From Parachlamydiaceae bacterium (GTDB lineage Bacteria; Chlamydiota; Chlamydiia; Chlamydiales; Parachlamydiaceae): 6,065 bases of DNA. Below the pieces are notes generated by a model. That model saw only the letters and a list, made by a program, of their open reading frames with translations. It was not told the origin of the DNA and searched no databases. Location of the stretch: the NCBI GenBank assembly GCA_013698165.1, contig JACCVN010000011.1, forward strand, positions 1-6,065, read 5' to 3'. The position numbers and the translations under genes were made by a program. The stretch's first letter is position 1. Every line of letters begins with the position of its first letter. Shown here in pieces: positions 1-5,750 of this stretch.

Positions 1-328
1 GATTTAGGTATGTAGATTTATGGCCTTTCTTAACAAGCGAGCGTTCAAAGCATTCTGCAGCTTTTTTGGAAGTTTGATTTGCATTCTTACAGTGCTTAAT
101 TAATGCGTTGCTAAGTTCTAAATAAGTTTTTTTTGCTGACCTAATATAGCGCATTTGACTTTCAAGAAAGACAAATATTTTTTTAGTTTCATTTGTTTGT
201 GCAAAAGGTAAAAATTTTGAAGTTAATAAACCAAACAAGCCGGTTTTAACAAACTTATTGTCGACAAGATTTATTACTTCAGAATTTTTTAACCAACTTA
301 TTGCTTGGGTGTAATTAGCTATATCCAT
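1..328 (-). CDS. 5'-partial CDS of unknown function running off the left edge
   Basis: An open frame starts at the ATG complementary to 326-328 and stays open for 109 codons to the window edge. AAGG stands 6 bases upstream of the ATG on the minus strand, a good ribosome binding site. The protein begins MDIANYTQAISWLKNS and is mainly polar and helix-forming. A short hydrophobic patch lies around residues 29-43 (TGLFGLLTSKFLPFA), and a lysine-rich stretch with several cysteines (residues 80 and 93) follows. I see no signal peptide, no clear membrane helix and no family motif, and I do not recognise it. It lies downstream of the glycosyltransferase on the same strand, but the 89-base gap and its own ribosome site suggest a separate unit. 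It is AT-rich like its surroundings. The coding call rests on the long stop-free frame, the RBS and plausible composition. Confidence 0.72.
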   Translation of the reverse strand, partial: MDIANYTQAISWLKNSEVINLVDNKFVKTGLFGLLTSKFLPFAQTNETKKIFVFLESQMRYIRSAKKTYLELSNALIKHCKNANQTSKKAAECFERSLVKKGHKSTYLN

Positions 329-361
329 GTAAAACCTTATAAACGATGTTATTAATGGTAG

Positions 362-393
362 ATTGTAGCGGAAGAATGTTAAGATAATGTTAA
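362..393 (-). promoter_or_regulatory. possible promoter and 11-bp-period direct repeat upstream of the left-edge gene
   Basis: On the minus strand a TACAAT hexamer (complement of 362-367) is placed to start transcription about 27 bases before the ATG at 328. No good -35 sits at 17 bp; a TTAACA (388-393) is 20 bp away. The octamer AATGTTAA occurs twice, at 375-382 and 386-393, exactly 11 bases apart, so both copies would face the same side of the helix. That spacing would suit a regulator site, but the region is very AT-rich and chance is possible. Nothing else was seen in 329-417, and no terminator for the glycosyltransferase is evident. Confidence 0.22.
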
Positions 394-417
394 AATGAAT
401 GATTAAATAAGTGTTTA

Positions 418-1965
418 TCAATATAAAGTGGTTTCAGCTGGCTGTTTACCATTATAGTCTTCACACTTAAAGATATAAGCCACTTTGGAGATAACTCCAT
501 TGCTGAAAAAAAGAGGGGATATCCCAATAAATTCAACTTTTGAAAAATAGGGGCTTAACAAATTTTGATATTCGTTTTCGATCTTCTTGGCTTGATCAAT
601 AGGAGGATTATTTTCAACGGTCACAAAAAAACCTGTCCGGCCTAATTGTTCCCTCTCCATCCCATTCCAATAAGAAAATTGATTTTTTCTGATGCCATGC
701 AAATTGAAAAAGTAGGCAAGAGTCTGTGCAGGGCCGTAGAAGCTTAAGATGCTGCAGTTCTGGTATCGATCTGCAAAAAGAAAATTGTCGTGAAGGTCAT
801 AACCTGCAGCTATTAACGCTTTGTCCAAACGATGCCATCCAAGATTGTGTTTGAAGGGATTGCTTTTAAAAGGGATCTTGCGGCCGATTGAAATGCTCTC
901 AGATTGCAGAAAAGGAATTGATAAAAGAAAAGTCAAAAGGATAATTGAAAGAGCTATCCCGGCATAAGCCCAGCGGATAAGTTTTGTTGATTTCTCCCAT
1001 ACACACCAGGAGAGTAGGACAATTGCGGTAGGATAAGCAAAGTCACACCAATTTCCCTGCATTTTTTTTAGTATGGAGATCGCTGCAAAGCTGCCAAGGA
1101 GTAGAAGTGACGTCCCACCACAAAACTGCAAGGAGTGTGAAAGATTTTTCCAATCCTTAATCATTTTCCAAAACGCGATAATTAGAAGAATAAATAATAT
1201 AGGTGACAACAAGACAGCCTGTGCCCCAAGAAATTCCAACAAATTCCCACGCATAAGTTCTGTCGTTCCGGTTTCAATACTTTTTGGATTATAAAGTGTT
1301 GAAAACACATGCTTAAAGGTCGGCCAATCATTTTGAATATTCCAAATTAAACTTGGCAATAAACCCAAAAGGGAAAGGGCAATGCCTCCTATCAGATCAC
1401 GACTAAAATATTGGCGATGTATAGTGACCCATCCGATGACAAAAGTCCAGAATAGATAGATAGGCCATTTATAGAGAGCGCCCAAGAGGATTAGAGTTCC
1501 GATGAGGTAGTAGGAGGGGAGCTTTTGCTCTTGAAGTGCTTTGCAGAATGCTGCTGTGGCTAAAGCCCAAAACAAAACTATGCCCCCATCAGTGATCGCT
1601 AAGAGTGAGGAAGCCATCCCTAAAGGTGAAAATGCAAAAATAATCGCAGCCATAAAACAGGTCCAAGGCTTTAACCGGCAAGCCGCTGCCAATGCATAAA
1701 CGGCAAGTGGAAGTAATGTGCCAATGGCTACAGCGCCTATGCGTACTCCAAGTTCCGAATTGCCAAACAATAGAGTTCCAAGCCAGATTTGCCAGGCAAT
1801 TCCGGGAGGTTTGCTATAATATCCCCAATCCAGCTTCTGGCTCCATGTCCAATATTGGGCTTCATCAGGCCCCAGTCCTAGATATCCCGATATTATTAGC
1901 CATGTAATTGCTGCTGCTTTAAGTAATAATAATATTGAAAGTATAAGACCTATTTTTTTTGTCAT
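418..1965 (-). CDS. Polyprenyl-phosphate-sugar glycosyltransferase, PMT/ArnT-like (GT39/GT83) membrane protein
   Basis: This is a 515-residue integral inner-membrane protein expected to move a sugar from an undecaprenyl-phosphate carrier onto lipid A, another glycan or a protein on the periplasmic side. A first hydrophobic helix (about residues 5-27) is followed by a loop with GPDEAQYWTW (Asp34-Glu35) and GYYSKPP (Lys52-Pro54). These are the acidic and KPP loop signatures of the PMT_2/ArnT families. Roughly ten more hydrophobic segments run to about residue 353, including a KKMQGNWCDFAYP motif near 300-312 typical of this group. The last 160 residues are polar, fitting an extracytoplasmic C-terminal domain. 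The frame is open upstream to 2013, but the ATG at 1965 is preferred: GGGA lies 5 bases upstream, the hydrophobic helix follows at once, and the 2013 start has no ribosome site. The acceptor and sugar cannot be read from sequence. Nearby genes do not help, since the next unit is divergent. Confidence 0.86.
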   Translation of the reverse strand: MTKKIGLILSILLLLKAAAITWLIISGYLGLGPDEAQYWTWSQKLDWGYYSKPPGIAWQIWLGTLLFGNSELGVRIGAVAIGTLLPLAVYALAAACRLKPWTCFMAAIIFAFSPLGMASSLLAITDGGIVLFWALATAAFCKALQEQKLPSYYLIGTLILLGALYKWPIYLFWTFVIGWVTIHRQYFSRDLIGGIALSLLGLLPSLIWNIQNDWPTFKHVFSTLYNPKSIETGTTELMRGNLLEFLGAQAVLLSPILFILLIIAFWKMIKDWKNLSHSLQFCGGTSLLLLGSFAAISILKKMQGNWCDFAYPTAIVLLSWCVWEKSTKLIRWAYAGIALSIILLTFLLSIPFLQSESISIGRKIPFKSNPFKHNLGWHRLDKALIAAGYDLHDNFLFADRYQNCSILSFYGPAQTLAYFFNLHGIRKNQFSYWNGMEREQLGRTGFFVTVENNPPIDQAKKIENEYQNLLSPYFSKVEFIGISPLFFSNGVISKVAYIFKCEDYNGKQPAETTLY

Positions 1966-1992
1966 GCATTTCCCAAATAAAAAATGGTAAAA

Positions 1993-2021
1993 TTGAAATT
2001 GATTGTTCATCATGTTATAAT
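1993..2021 (+). promoter_or_regulatory. near-consensus sigma70-type promoter facing the 2052-2192 inverted repeat
   Basis: TTGAAA (1993-1998) is followed by exactly 17 bases and then a perfect TATAAT (2016-2021). Transcription would begin near 2028, 24 bases before the nested inverted repeat and about 300 bases before yggT. The hexamers lie upstream of the preferred glycosyltransferase start (1965), so they are not constrained by that coding sequence. On the opposite strand a TATAAC (complement of 2014-2019) overlaps the same -10. It could serve the glycosyltransferase, giving a leader of about 40 bases, but has no good -35. Function is inferred from the match alone, and AT-rich sequence makes such matches easier to find. 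Confidence 0.5.
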
Positions 2022-2051
2022 TTAGCTTTTATCGCAATATTAATATAGAAA

Positions 2052-2192
2052 AGGCAATTGCGACTCTCAAATTCAACGGATGTATATTCGCCTCTAGACA
2101 GAATTCTCATTTGACCATCGCGAAAGCCTAGGCTTTGGCGCGGTCAAAATGAGAATTTCTAACTCTAAACGCTGATTGAGCGGCAATTGCCT
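2052..2192. repeat. nested inverted repeat / large hairpin element, possible structured RNA or MITE
   Basis: Two inverted-repeat layers share one centre. The inner arms (2100-2128 and 2131-2160) pair over about 26 bp with few interruptions: AGAA-TTCTCAT with ATGAGAA-TTTCT, then TTTGACC with GGTCAAA, CGC with GCG, and AAAGCC with GGCTTT around the palindrome AGCCTAGGCT. The outer arms pair AGGCAATTGC (2052-2061) with GCAATTGCCT (2183-2192), and CTCAA (2066-2070) with TTGAG (2176-2180). Between the layers are unpaired stretches of about 29 and 15 bases. The small asymmetric bulges argue for an element that is transcribed or once mobile rather than a simple duplication. No long open frame lies within it. 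It could be a structured small RNA, a leader of the yggT operon, a MITE, or joined transposon ends. Confidence 0.75.
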
Positions 2193-2219
2193 GCTTAATT
2201 ATTAATGGAAGGTCGTTGA

Positions 2220-2254
2220 CGGGTCTTTGCCAACAATCCCGAACTTTTTATTTT
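2220..2254 (+). terminator. weak terminator-like hairpin with T-tract
   Basis: CGGG (2220-2223) can pair with CCCG (2238-2241) across a 14-base loop, and three bases later comes TTTTTATTTT (2245-2254). A four-pair stem is weak for an intrinsic terminator. Its position just after the nested repeat would nevertheless end a transcript from the 2016 promoter at about 220-230 bases. Confidence 0.25.
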
Positions 2255-2273
2255 GTGATCCAGCGATAATGTC

Positions 2274-2303
2274 TATCATAAAAGTCAAAGAGTAAGTTAT
2301 ACT
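2274..2303 (+). promoter_or_regulatory. possible promoter of the yggT-dus-acyP-cysJ-tag unit
   Basis: TATACT (2298-2303) is one base from the -10 consensus and would start transcription near 2310, leaving a leader of about 19 bases that contains the AAAGAGAG ribosome site of yggT. The best upstream hexamer at a fitting distance is TATCAT (2274-2279), a poor -35. Alternatively the operon is read from the stronger promoter at 1993-2021. Confidence 0.35.
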
Positions 2304-2328
2304 TGAGTACATTTAAAGAGAGCTTTCT

Positions 2329-2595
2329 ATGTTGCTTCTAAAGATTGTAGATAACATTTTTTTTATTTATATGCTGATGCTCTTCGCGAACATCATCAGT
2401 TCCTGGTTCCCGGAATTTAGACGTACGCGTTTAATGCAGTTTATACTCTTCTATACCGAGCCCTATTTCAATATTTTCAGACGTTTTATTCCTCCATTAG
2501 GAATGTTTGATTTGAGTCCTATAGTTGCCTTTTTTGCTTTGCAGTTTATTGAATGGCTGGTGATCAAATTTCTTATAGTGTTGTTTTTCAGATGA
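2329..2595 (+). CDS. yggT: YggT family small membrane protein
   Basis: This is an 88-residue protein with two hydrophobic helices, about residues 5-25 and 63-86, joined by a basic cytoplasmic-type loop. Family marks are SWFPEFRR after the first helix, then TEPYFNIFRRFIPPLGMFDLSPIVAF, matching the conserved YGGT-domain pattern of a T-(E/D)-P stretch, an arginine-rich turn, and a G-x-x-D-x-S-P entry into the second helix. The length fits a single YGGT repeat; the E. coli protein has two. The family sits in the inner membrane and has been linked to osmotic tolerance and, in other bacteria, to cell division or membrane protein assembly; no biochemical role is certain. AAAGAGAG ends 6 bases before the ATG. 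The stop overlaps the dus start as ATGA, so it probably heads the operon and couples translation to dus. Confidence 0.88.
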   Translation: MLLLKIVDNIFFIYMLMLFANIISSWFPEFRRTRLMQFILFYTEPYFNIFRRFIPPLGMFDLSPIVAFFALQFIEWLVIKFLIVLFFR

Positions 2596-3626
2596 AAAAA
2601 AAATTCCTTCAGACTCCTTTTGCCTTGGGTAACTTAATCCTTCCCAATAACATTTTGTACGCTCCTCTTGCAGGGTGTTCAGATTTTCCTTTTCGAAAAA
2701 TGTCTGCCAGGTATAAGCCAGGATTGCAATATTGCGAAATGGTCAAGATGGATGCTCTTGTGCGTAATGATCAAGGCACTTTTCATCTGCTAGATTATTC
2801 TCCAGAAATGCATCCCATTGGTGGTCAAATTTGTGGCAGTAATCCCAAAATTGCTGGCAAGGCTGCCAAAATGATCGAGGAGCTTGGTTTTGATGTCGTA
2901 GATTTGAATTGCGGATGCCCGGTAGATAAAATCACAAAAGATGGCAGTGGATCTGGACTCTTGAAAACACCCCAACTTATTGGCGATCTTGTCTCAAATA
3001 TGGTCGCAGCAGTAAAAATTCCGGTGACTGTCAAAATTAGAGCTGGATGGGATGACTCTTCAATCAATGCCTGTGAAATTACCAAAATTGTGGAAGACGC
3101 TGGTGCCGTAGCGATTTGTATTCACGGACGAACTCGTCAGCAGGCATACAAAGGTTCTGCAAATTGGGACTATATAAAAGCCTGCAAGGAGACAGCTAAA
3201 AGCATTAAGATCATCGGCAATGGCGATCTCTTTGATGCCCCTGCAGCTAAGGCTATGTTTGAACATACTGGCTGTGATGCGGTGTTAATTTCTAGGGGCA
3301 CCATGGGCCAGCCTTGGATTGTTGAAGATGTCATTCGGCTATTATCTGACCAGGAAGCTATAGAAAGAAACTTTGAAGACTTTCGCCAAGGTTTGTTTGA
3401 ACATTTCCTGTTCACGGAAGCCTACCATGCTCCCCGCAGAGTGGCGATCGACATGCGTCGCGTGGGCTGCTGGTATTTTAAAAAATCATCCGGTACAAAA
3501 TCTTTCAGGGAGCAGATCAGCAAAGCTGAAAGCCCCTCCACTGTTCGTGAGCTCATTCTTAACTTTTTGCCTACAGCGATTGTTGAAGAAGCTGAGATGG
3601 CTTCCTGCGAGGTTGAAAATGCATGA
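2592..3626 (+). CDS. dus: tRNA dihydrouridine synthase (Dus/DusB-like)
   Basis: This FMN-dependent enzyme reduces specific uridines of tRNA to dihydrouridine using NADPH. The 344-residue protein has the full TIM-barrel pattern: APLAGCSDFPFR (24-35) near the flavin site, a YCEMVKMDAL strand (47-56), PIGGQICGSNP (75-85), and the active-site loop LNCGCPVDK (105-113) with Cys109 as expected proton donor. Phosphate-binding and barrel motifs follow: VKIRAGWDD (147-155), IHGRTRQQAYKG (177-188), IGNGD (208-212) and ISRGTMGQPW (233-242). A C-terminal helical tRNA-binding part carries RRVGCWYFKKSSGTKSFR. The frame is open 13 codons further upstream (ATG 2553), but that start has no ribosome site and lies deep in yggT. 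The ATG at 2592 forms a 4-base ATGA overlap with the yggT stop, a usual coupling arrangement. The 3' end overlaps acyP by 8 bases. Which Dus subtype and tRNA position it serves is not certain. Confidence 0.94.
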   Translation: MKKKFLQTPFALGNLILPNNILYAPLAGCSDFPFRKMSARYKPGLQYCEMVKMDALVRNDQGTFHLLDYSPEMHPIGGQICGSNPKIAGKAAKMIEELGFDVVDLNCGCPVDKITKDGSGSGLLKTPQLIGDLVSNMVAAVKIPVTVKIRAGWDDSSINACEITKIVEDAGAVAICIHGRTRQQAYKGSANWDYIKACKETAKSIKIIGNGDLFDAPAAKAMFEHTGCDAVLISRGTMGQPWIVEDVIRLLSDQEAIERNFEDFRQGLFEHFLFTEAYHAPRRVAIDMRRVGCWYFKKSSGTKSFREQISKAESPSTVRELILNFLPTAIVEEAEMASCEVENA

Positions 3627-3915
3627 TGACGGTCAAAATGAATTGATCCTCGATATGCATGCTATTGTAGAGGGGGATGTCCAAGGTGTTGGATTTCGGG
3701 CGTTGACTTTGAAATATGCACGACAGTTAGGGGTTGGCGGACATGTGAGAAATTTGAGCAATGGAAATGTAGAAATTCATGCTCAGGGAAACAGACATAA
3801 ATTAGAAAAACTTCTAGACCTTTTAAAGCAAAAGCTTGGCGATGGAATTAACGATATCTCCATGACATTTGTGCCTTACAGTGACGTTTTAAAAGAGTTT
3901 CATATCATTATTTAG
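3619..3915 (+). CDS. acyP: acylphosphatase
   Basis: This small cytosolic enzyme hydrolyses carboxyl-phosphate bonds such as those of acetyl- or carbamoyl-phosphate. The 98 residues contain both catalytic signatures: GDVQGVGFR (19-27), whose loop and Arg27 bind the phosphate, and GHVRNLSNGNVEIHAQG (41-57) with the water-positioning Asn45. A helix with repeated Leu/Lys and a final strand (residues 81-98) complete the ferredoxin-like fold. Length matches the usual 90-100 residues, with about ten extra N-terminal residues. Several upstream in-frame starts exist but lie inside dus. The ATG at 3619 has GAGG 6 bases before it and overlaps the dus stop by 8 bases, so it is preferred. A second in-frame ATG at 3655 lacks a ribosome site. 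The physiological substrate is unknown, as for most bacterial members. Confidence 0.93.
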   Translation: MHDDGQNELILDMHAIVEGDVQGVGFRALTLKYARQLGVGGHVRNLSNGNVEIHAQGNRHKLEKLLDLLKQKLGDGINDISMTFVPYSDVLKEFHIII

Positions 3916-3927
3916 CAGAGTGATAGT

Positions 3928-5079
3928 ATGTCCACAGTGCCATTAGGCAAAGGCAATCCATTTTTAGCCACAATCAAAGAAAGATACCGCCTTTCAAAGC
4001 CGGGATCCAGCAAACTTACCTTTCATATTGTTTTAGACTTGCAAGGGTCCGGCTACCATTATCGTCCCGGGGATAGCATAGGCATTTATCCTGTAAATCG
4101 CCCTGAGCTTGTTGACCTGACTCTAGATGCGATGAGAGCTGTTGGAAGCGAAATTGTTGCCGACAAGCAAGGTGAAGGGAGTTATTCTATAGTCGATTTT
4201 CTAACTCATAAGGCAAATCTCTCTGACATCAGCCGTAAATTCCTCGGCGAAATCGCTTTGCGCCAAACAGATCCTGATAAAAAAGAAAAGTTGAACTCTC
4301 TTTTGGAAGAGGGTCATAAAGAAGAGCTTAAATTCTATTTGGAAAATCATGAGGTTTGGGATCTTCTTTTAGATAACTCTATGGTTGTCTTTACCCCTCA
4401 GGAAATTGTGAACCTGCTGATGCCATTACTGCCGAGGCTATATTCCATAGCCTCGGCTCATAAAGTTGTGGGGGATGAAGTGCACCTGACAGTTTCTCGG
4501 TTAAGCTACGAGAGCAATAATAATTTGAGGCATGGTATCTGTACCTATTACCTTTGTGATCTTGTTGAGTTAAATGTTCCCTGTGTGCCGATTTACATCC
4601 AAGAGCACCATGGTTTTACAATTCCCGAAGATCCTGATTGCGATATGATCATGATCGGGCCCGGCACAGGTGTTGCACCCTTCAAAGCATTTATGGAAGA
4701 AAGGGTTGCAACGGAAGCGACAGGCAGAAACTGGCTGTTTTTTGGTGAATGTCATCGTGCCTTCGATTATTTTTATGAAAAATATTGGCTTGAGCTAGAG
4801 GATCGCGGATTACTGCAAATCGATGCCGCTTTTTCGCGTGACCAAGACCATAAAATTTATGTTCAGCATCTTATGATGGAGAAGGGGGCTGAAATTTTTG
4901 CCTGGCTAGAAGCAGGGGCGACTCTCTTTGTTTGCGGTGATGCACATCGCATGGCTAAGGATGTAGAAACCACTCTTTTAAAGATTATTGAACAATTTGG
5001 CGACAAAAGTCCTCAAGATGCTAAAGCCTACCTGAAACTTCTGCGCACCAATAAAAGATATTTGCGCGATATTTACTAG
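3928..5079 (+). CDS. cysJ: CysJ-like FAD/NADPH reductase lacking the FMN (flavodoxin) domain
   Basis: The 383 residues align by eye with the C-terminal two thirds of sulfite reductase flavoprotein alpha (E. coli CysJ, about 600 residues). They comprise the FAD-binding domain with inserted helical domain (about 10-235) and the NADPH domain (about 236-383). Motifs are YRPGDSIGIYP (45-55), the FAD signature RLYSIAS (170-176), GICTYYL (203-209), NADPH loop GPGTGVAPFKAF (244-255), NWLFFGECH (268-276), SRDQ (303-306), KIYVQ (309-313), VCGDAHRMAKDVE (335-347) and the terminal tyrosine in RYLRDIY. The N-terminal flavodoxin domain is absent, and no upstream open frame encodes one: acyP ends 12 bases before the ATG. 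AGAG 7 bases upstream serves as a weak ribosome site. With no cysI in view, a role in sulfite reduction is doubtful. It probably passes electrons from NADPH to a separate flavodoxin, ferredoxin or other acceptor. As I recall, chlamydiae carry a stand-alone gene annotated cysJ. Confidence 0.9.
   Translation: MSTVPLGKGNPFLATIKERYRLSKPGSSKLTFHIVLDLQGSGYHYRPGDSIGIYPVNRPELVDLTLDAMRAVGSEIVADKQGEGSYSIVDFLTHKANLSDISRKFLGEIALRQTDPDKKEKLNSLLEEGHKEELKFYLENHEVWDLLLDNSMVVFTPQEIVNLLMPLLPRLYSIASAHKVVGDEVHLTVSRLSYESNNNLRHGICTYYLCDLVELNVPCVPIYIQEHHGFTIPEDPDCDMIMIGPGTGVAPFKAFMEERVATEATGRNWLFFGECHRAFDYFYEKYWLELEDRGLLQIDAAFSRDQDHKIYVQHLMMEKGAEIFAWLEAGATLFVCGDAHRMAKDVETTLLKIIEQFGDKSPQDAKAYLKLLRTNKRYLRDIY
4431..4457. 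repeat. perfect 11-bp inverted repeat inside the cysJ-like gene
   Basis: GCCGAGGCTAT (4431-4441) and ATAGCCTCGGC (4447-4457) are exact reverse complements around the 5-base loop ATTCC. In mRNA this forms a stable GC-rich hairpin over the codons for the FAD motif (PRLYSIAS). No T-tract follows, so it is not a typical intrinsic terminator. Confidence 0.85.
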
Positions 5080-5098
5080 GGCAACAAAAGGTATATTC

Positions 5099-5677
5099 AT
5101 GCACCAACTATCCAACGACGGTAAAACGCGCTGCTTTGGCGGTGGGCCGGGAAAAGAACTTTACGCAGAATATCACGATAAAGAATGGGGGATTCCTGTT
5201 CATGATGACAGGCATCTGTTCGAAATGCTTATTTTAGAAGGGGCTCAGGCAGGTTTAAGCTGGGAGACCATTCTTAAGAGACGCGAGGGTTATCGGGAAG
5301 CCTTTCATCGTTTCAATCCTGGGAAGGTTGCCGACATGGCCGATGAGGAATTAGATGCGCTTCTGCAAAATGAAAGAATTATCCGCAACAGGCTGAAAGT
5401 TTATGCAGCGCGTAAAAATGCGATTGTCTTCTTAAAAATTCAAAAAGAATTTGGGTCCTTTGATGCCTACCTCTGGGGATTTGTCAATGGGAAACCAATT
5501 ATAAACAAGCATCATGGGTTTAAAGATGTCCCTGTGACGACTGCTGAAAGTGATGCTCTTTCTAAAGACCTTAAAAAACGCGGCATGACATTTGTAGGCT
5601 CCACAATCATTTACGCTTATATGCAGGCTGTAGGCCTAGTCAACGACCATCTCGCAGACTGCTGGTGCAGAGCTTAG
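5099..5677 (+). CDS. tag: DNA-3-methyladenine glycosylase I
   Basis: This base-excision repair enzyme removes 3-methyladenine from alkylated DNA. The 192-residue protein carries the whole Tag pattern: RCFG (11-14), YAEYHDKEWGIPVHDD (22-37), LFEMLILEGAQAGLSW (40-55), IIRNRLKVYAARKNA (94-108), a WGFVNGKP strand (126-133), SDALSKDLKKRGMTFVGSTI (151-170), and AYMQAVGLVNDH (173-184) followed by Cys188. The zinc-binding set of E. coli Tag (Cys4, His17, His175, Cys179) corresponds to Cys12, His26, His184 and Cys188. The base-pocket Glu38 corresponds to Glu47, and Trp21/Trp46 to Trp30/Trp55. The extra N-terminal residues precede the first zinc cysteine, so the start could vary, but AAAGG (5087-5091) sits 7 bases before this ATG. 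It follows the cysJ-like gene by 19 bases and is probably the last gene of the operon. Confidence 0.95.
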   Translation: MHQLSNDGKTRCFGGGPGKELYAEYHDKEWGIPVHDDRHLFEMLILEGAQAGLSWETILKRREGYREAFHRFNPGKVADMADEELDALLQNERIIRNRLKVYAARKNAIVFLKIQKEFGSFDAYLWGFVNGKPIINKHHGFKDVPVTTAESDALSKDLKKRGMTFVGSTIIYAYMQAVGLVNDHLADCWCRA

Positions 5678-5692
5678 AGTATGTGACACAAA

Positions 5693-5708
5693 GCCGCGAA
5701 GCTGCGGC
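5693..5708. other. small GC hairpin after tag
   Basis: GCCGC (5693-5697) and GCGGC (5704-5708) pair perfectly around GAAGCT. It begins 16 bases after the tag stop. Flanking TATGT and ACATA add a few imperfect pairs. There is no T-tract, so it is at best a poor intrinsic terminator; it might be factor-dependent, or an operator for the short antitoxin-like gene that follows. Confidence 0.35.
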
Positions 5709-5750
5709 AACATATAGCCACATGCATTTCCCAATTTATTAAAACCTAAA

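Noticed and set aside
1073..1907. Two short plus-strand frames inside the glycosyltransferase
   Set aside because: Antisense to a complete membrane protein gene and without recognisable features.
1966..2013. Longer glycosyltransferase with 16 extra N-terminal residues from the ATG at 2013
   Set aside because: No ribosome site precedes it, the extra residues sit before a natural membrane-anchor start, and the start overlaps the predicted -10 element.
2052..2192. Intrinsic terminator shared by divergent genes
   Set aside because: The flanking genes diverge, so no terminator is needed there, and neither arm is followed directly by a T-tract.
2553..2591. Upstream start for the dus gene inside yggT
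   Set aside because: No ribosome site; the ATG at 2592 gives the ATGA overlap with yggT and the expected N-terminus.
2790..3415. Several minus-strand open frames inside dus
   Set aside because: They are shadows of a strongly supported, motif-complete gene on the plus strand.
3373..3618. Long N-terminal extension of acylphosphatase
   Set aside because: It lies within dus in another frame, its residues show no domain, and the ATG at 3619 has a GAGG ribosome site and gives the normal family length.
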